From: Chromatiales bacterium
Lineage (GTDB): Bacteria > Pseudomonadota > Gammaproteobacteria > JAGRGH01
NCBI GenBank assembly: GCA_020445605.1
Contig: JAGRGH010000040.1
Location: forward strand, 112,646-176,645
Direction: 5' to 3'
Length of the DNA: 64,000 nucleotides
Shown: in pieces, positions 61,800 through 64,000 of the stretch
How positions within the stretch are numbered: position 1 is the stretch's first letter
How the letters are laid out: every line of letters begins with the position of its first letter
Made by a program: the position numbers and the translations under genes
Notes under the pieces: model-generated
Told to the model about the DNA's origin: nothing
What the model saw: only the letters and a program-made list of their open reading frames with translations
Databases searched by the model: none

Positions 61800-63028
61800 G
61801 CGCAAGACGGCTGATTGCGGCCGCGGGTCTGCTGTTCACATGCGCCGCGCACGCCGGTGACGACCATGGCGATTTTCCGACCGTGGTCGGCGAGCTGTGG
61901 ATCTCCGCACTCGGCACACCATCCGACGCTTCCAACGGCGTGCTGCACAACGCCGCCGCCGCGGCATTCGGCCGCCGCCTGTTCTTCGACCGCAGGCTCT
62001 CGGCCAACGGCGAGTTCAGCTGTTCGCACTGTCATCAGCCCGCGCGCGATTTCACGGACGGGCTGCCCCGGGCCAGAGCGCTCGGCGAGACAGCGCGACG
62101 CACGCCGTCCGTCGTCGGTGCGGCCTGGCAGCCATGGCAGTTCTGGGATGGCCGGCGCGATTCGACCTGGGCGCAAGCGCTCGTGCCGCTGGAAAACCCG
62201 CTCGAACACGGTCTGACCCGAACCTCGCTCGCGCATCGCATCGCGGATCATCACCGTGCCGAATATGAGTCCCTGTTCGGTCCGCTTCCGGAACTCGAAG
62301 ACGGGCGACGGTTTCCGGCCTCCGCCGGCCCGAACGGCGATCGTTACGATCGCTCGGCCTGGGACAACATGCACAGGCAGGACCGCCTGGCGGTCGATCA
62401 CCTTTTCGCGAACGTCGGCAAGGTGATCGCGGCCTATGAGGCTTTGCTGCGGCCGGGACAGTCGCAGTTTGATCGGTATGTCAGTGCACTGTTCACCGGC
62501 GACAACGAGCGGGCCGATCAGATTCTGAATCCCGACGAACGCGCCGGCCTCGTGCTGTTCACCGGTCGCGCGCAATGCGTGAAATGTCACAACGGCCCGC
62601 TGTTCACGAACGGTGAGTTTCACAACACTGGCGTGCCGAACCCGACCGGCGATCGCGGCCGTGCGGGCGGCGTGGAGCAGGTGTTTGCCGACTCGTTCAA
62701 TTGTCTGGGCGCATTCAGCGATGCCTCCGCGAGCCAGTGCCTGGAACTCGAATACGCGCTGCGCGATGCGCCACAGCTCGAAGGCGCGTTCAAGGTGCCG
62801 GGCCTGCGCAATGTCACACAACGCGGCCCGTACATGCACGCGGGTCAGTTCCGGACGCTTGCCGAGGTTGTCGATCATTACGATCGCGCGCTGCCGGCAA
62901 CCACGGGCACCAGTGAGATTCTGCCCCTGAATCTCAGCGCGGAAGAAAAGCGCCAACTGATTGCGTTTCTCGCAACCCTCGAATCCCCGCCCGACGTGCA
63001 TCCCGAATGGCTGACCGCGCCGCAGTGA
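61796..63028 (+). CDS. Dihaem cytochrome c peroxidase / MauG-family protein
   Basis: A 410-residue protein if TTG 61796 is the start. That start overlaps the upstream stop as TTGA and gives a signal peptide (LSARRLIAAAGLLFTCAAHA). Two haem c sites: CSHCH (Cys 76) and CVKCH (Cys 261). Typical stretches: GRRLFFDRRLSANGEFSCSH, RRTPSVVGAAWQPWQFWDGR, and near the end VPGLRNVTQRGPYMHAGQFR. Larger than the family member at 37920 and with more MauG-like features. Electron donor and substrate unknown. The gene ends inside the start of the DNA glycosylase gene (22-bp overlap). Confidence 0.88.
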   Translation: MSARRLIAAAGLLFTCAAHAGDDHGDFPTVVGELWISALGTPSDASNGVLHNAAAAAFGRRLFFDRRLSANGEFSCSHCHQPARDFTDGLPRARALGETARRTPSVVGAAWQPWQFWDGRRDSTWAQALVPLENPLEHGLTRTSLAHRIADHHRAEYESLFGPLPELEDGRRFPASAGPNGDRYDRSAWDNMHRQDRLAVDHLFANVGKVIAAYEALLRPGQSQFDRYVSALFTGDNERADQILNPDERAGLVLFTGRAQCVKCHNGPLFTNGEFHNTGVPNPTGDRGRAGGVEQVFADSFNCLGAFSDASASQCLELEYALRDAPQLEGAFKVPGLRNVTQRGPYMHAGQFRTLAEVVDHYDRALPATTGTSEILPLNLSAEEKRQLIAFLATLESPPDVHPEWLTAPQ

Positions 63029-63570
63029 CGGTCGACGAGCAGCACGCAGCCGGGTTCCCGCCCGTCGCGAGAGCGGATGCGCGCATCCTGATCCTCGGCA
63101 CCATGCCAGGCCGCGCGTCGCTCGCGGCGGGCCGCTACTACGCGTATCCCCACAATGCTTTCTGGCCCATCATGGGCGAACTGCTGGGTTTCGATTCGCA
63201 GGCAGGCTACGCGACGCGTTGTGCGGCCTTGCGCAAGGCGCGCATTGCGCTGTGGGATGTGCTGGCGAGCTGTCAGCGACCCGGCAGTCTGGATGCGGAC
63301 ATCGATCGCGATTCGATTCAGGCCAACGATTTCGCGGACTTCTTTCAGCGGCACCGCGCGATTCGCACGGTGTTCTTCAACGGCGTCGAGGCCGAGCGCC
63401 TGTTCACACGCCATGTTTTGCGTGCGGACCAGCCGTGGCCGACGCTGAAATTCCAAAGACTGCCCTCGACCAGCCCCGCGAACGCTTCCGTATCACGTAC
63501 CGACAAGCTTGCCGCCTGGTCGGTGATCCGGGACGCGCAATCCGGCAAGCACTCGACAGACCCGCCCTAG
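63007..63570 (+). CDS. DNA-deoxyinosine glycosylase (UDG superfamily family 6)
   Basis: A 187-residue protein with the family signature ILILGTMPGRASLAAGRYYA, YPHNAFWPIMGELLGF, ALWDVLASCQRPGSLDADID and LPSTSPANASVS. It removes hypoxanthine (deaminated adenine) from DNA in base-excision repair. The ATG at 63007 is 22 bp inside the preceding gene. The TAG stop is formed by the CTAG edge of the R2 repeat that follows, and the last residues (AQSGKHSTDPP) may have been altered by the insertion. Confidence 0.88.
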   Translation: MADRAAVTVDEQHAAGFPPVARADARILILGTMPGRASLAAGRYYAYPHNAFWPIMGELLGFDSQAGYATRCAALRKARIALWDVLASCQRPGSLDADIDRDSIQANDFADFFQRHRAIRTVFFNGVEAERLFTRHVLRADQPWPTLKFQRLPSTSPANASVSRTDKLAAWSVIRDAQSGKHSTDPP

Positions 63571-63700
63571 CAGGTTGTTGAAAAACGCCCATCCATGGCC
63601 TTTTCAACGTCGCAACCGAAAAGCGCGGTTTTCGGTTGCTCACGAAAATCAAACTCTCGCGTGTTCGATTTTCGGGCGAGACGTCTCTGTCTCGCACTAG
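63567..63700 (+). repeat. Repeat R2, copy G
   Basis: Starts CTAGCAGGTTGTTGAAA, passes GGCCTTTTCAACGTCGCAACC and the stems ACCGAAAAGCGCGGTTTTCGGT and CACGAAAATC..GATTTTCG, and ends GTCTCTGTCTCGCACTAG. About 133 bp. It is bounded by CTAG on both sides; the left CTAG contains the stop of the glycosylase gene and the right one is shared with R1 copy E. Confidence 0.85.
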
Positions 63701-63854
63701 GGAAACTCTGAATTGTCAGAGTTTCCCGCAGCACATGGATGTGCTGCCATTTTCAACGGGTGTAACACGTTGAGAATGAAAGAAAACGAAAAATCGCACT
63801 TTTTCGTTTTCGGCGATCTGGCAATCCGGGATGGATTGATCAGAGCTTCCCTAG
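63697..63854 (+). repeat. Repeat R1, copy E
   Basis: Best full copy of R1 (158 bp): CTAGGGAAACTCTGAATTGT at the left; hairpins TCTGAATTGTCAGA, GCAGCACATGGATGTGCTGC and CAACGGGTGTAACACGTTG; CGAAAAATCGCACTTTTTCG; right end GATTGATCAGAGCTTCCCTAG. The left 15 bp and the inverted right end match (AGGGAARCTCTGA). CTAG flanks it on both sides. Confidence 0.88.
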
Positions 63855-64000
63855 TGTCCTGTCCCACAATTATCTGTCATTTCTGAGGGCTCTTACGGTT
63901 CGAGGGCAAGGCGCGTCGTGAAGGCAATGGTCATTCCATTGGCAAGCGGCGCAACACAGCCCTCGAACCGTAGGGGCCCTCCCTGCGGGCGCGGCTGAGC
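63851..64000 (+). repeat. Repeat R3', partial (continues past window)
   Basis: Starts CTAGTGTCCTGTCCCACAAT directly at the end of R1 copy E. Then GGTTCGAGGGC..GCCCTCGAACC forms a long stem with GCAATGGTCATTCCATTGGC inside. The order (stem arm, AATGG, TTGGCAAGCGGCGCAAC, stem arm, GGGCCCTCC) parallels R3 at 36087-36340. The same end sequence, inverted, occurs alone at 8208-8232. Confidence 0.8.

Overview
The window looks like chromosomal DNA of a high-GC gammaproteobacterium that oxidises sulfur. The evidence is a soxYZ pair, a sulfur-globule-type secreted protein, lpxA and an LpxL-type acyltransferase (Gram-negative lipid A), metH, mnmG and several envelope redox proteins. The genus cannot be named from sequence alone. 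One locus, 57184-59950, is clearly lower in GC (30 G/C of 60 bases at 58441-58500) and looks acquired.

Layout. 1-8 kb: secreted beta-propeller protein (cut by the window edge), DUF3096 peptide, Ca2+-type P-ATPase, vanadium haloperoxidase. 8-20 kb: an envelope and surface region with a lectin-domain protein and an M28 peptidase that both end in IPTL/VPxx-type sorting tails, three methyltransferases or methyltransferase remnants, a cyanophycin-synthetase-like ATP-grasp protein, an SGNH hydrolase, and five tandem paralogues of a two-TM protein with a VPT-type sorting-like motif in mid-protein (a sixth copy is at 48.5 kb). 20-33 kb: metH, an SF2 helicase, a kinase/regulator/ArsR operon and mnmG. 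32.8-46 kb: sulfur globule protein, lipid A genes, a coupled operon with an exported YqgE-like protein, a dihaem peroxidase and a GGDEF/EAL protein, then an MBL hydrolase and envelope proteins. 46-57 kb: ankyrin-thioredoxin protein, sixth sorting paralogue, HAD-UbiA fusion, soxYZ with a divergent membrane regulator, and an HPPD-like dioxygenase. 57-60 kb: a single 789-residue SIR2 plus Ser/Thr-kinase fusion, a candidate anti-phage gene, with an attC-like hairpin at its 3' side and IS-end-like repeats at its 5' side. 60-64 kb: methyltransferase, YtkA-like protein plus MauG-type peroxidase, DNA glycosylase, then a string of three different repeat elements joined at CTAG.

Short non-coding repeats are a strong theme. 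R1 (about 155 bp, 5 copies), R2 (about 133 bp), R3/R3' (about 250 bp, inverted ends) and R4 (155-bp tandem units) recur. R1-R3' mostly end in CTAG or CTAA/CTTA. In five places the edge of a repeat supplies the stop codon of the neighbouring gene, and R1 sits at nearly the same distance (about 20 bp) upstream of two membrane-protein genes.

All calls are from reading the sequence; no searches or folding calculations were run.
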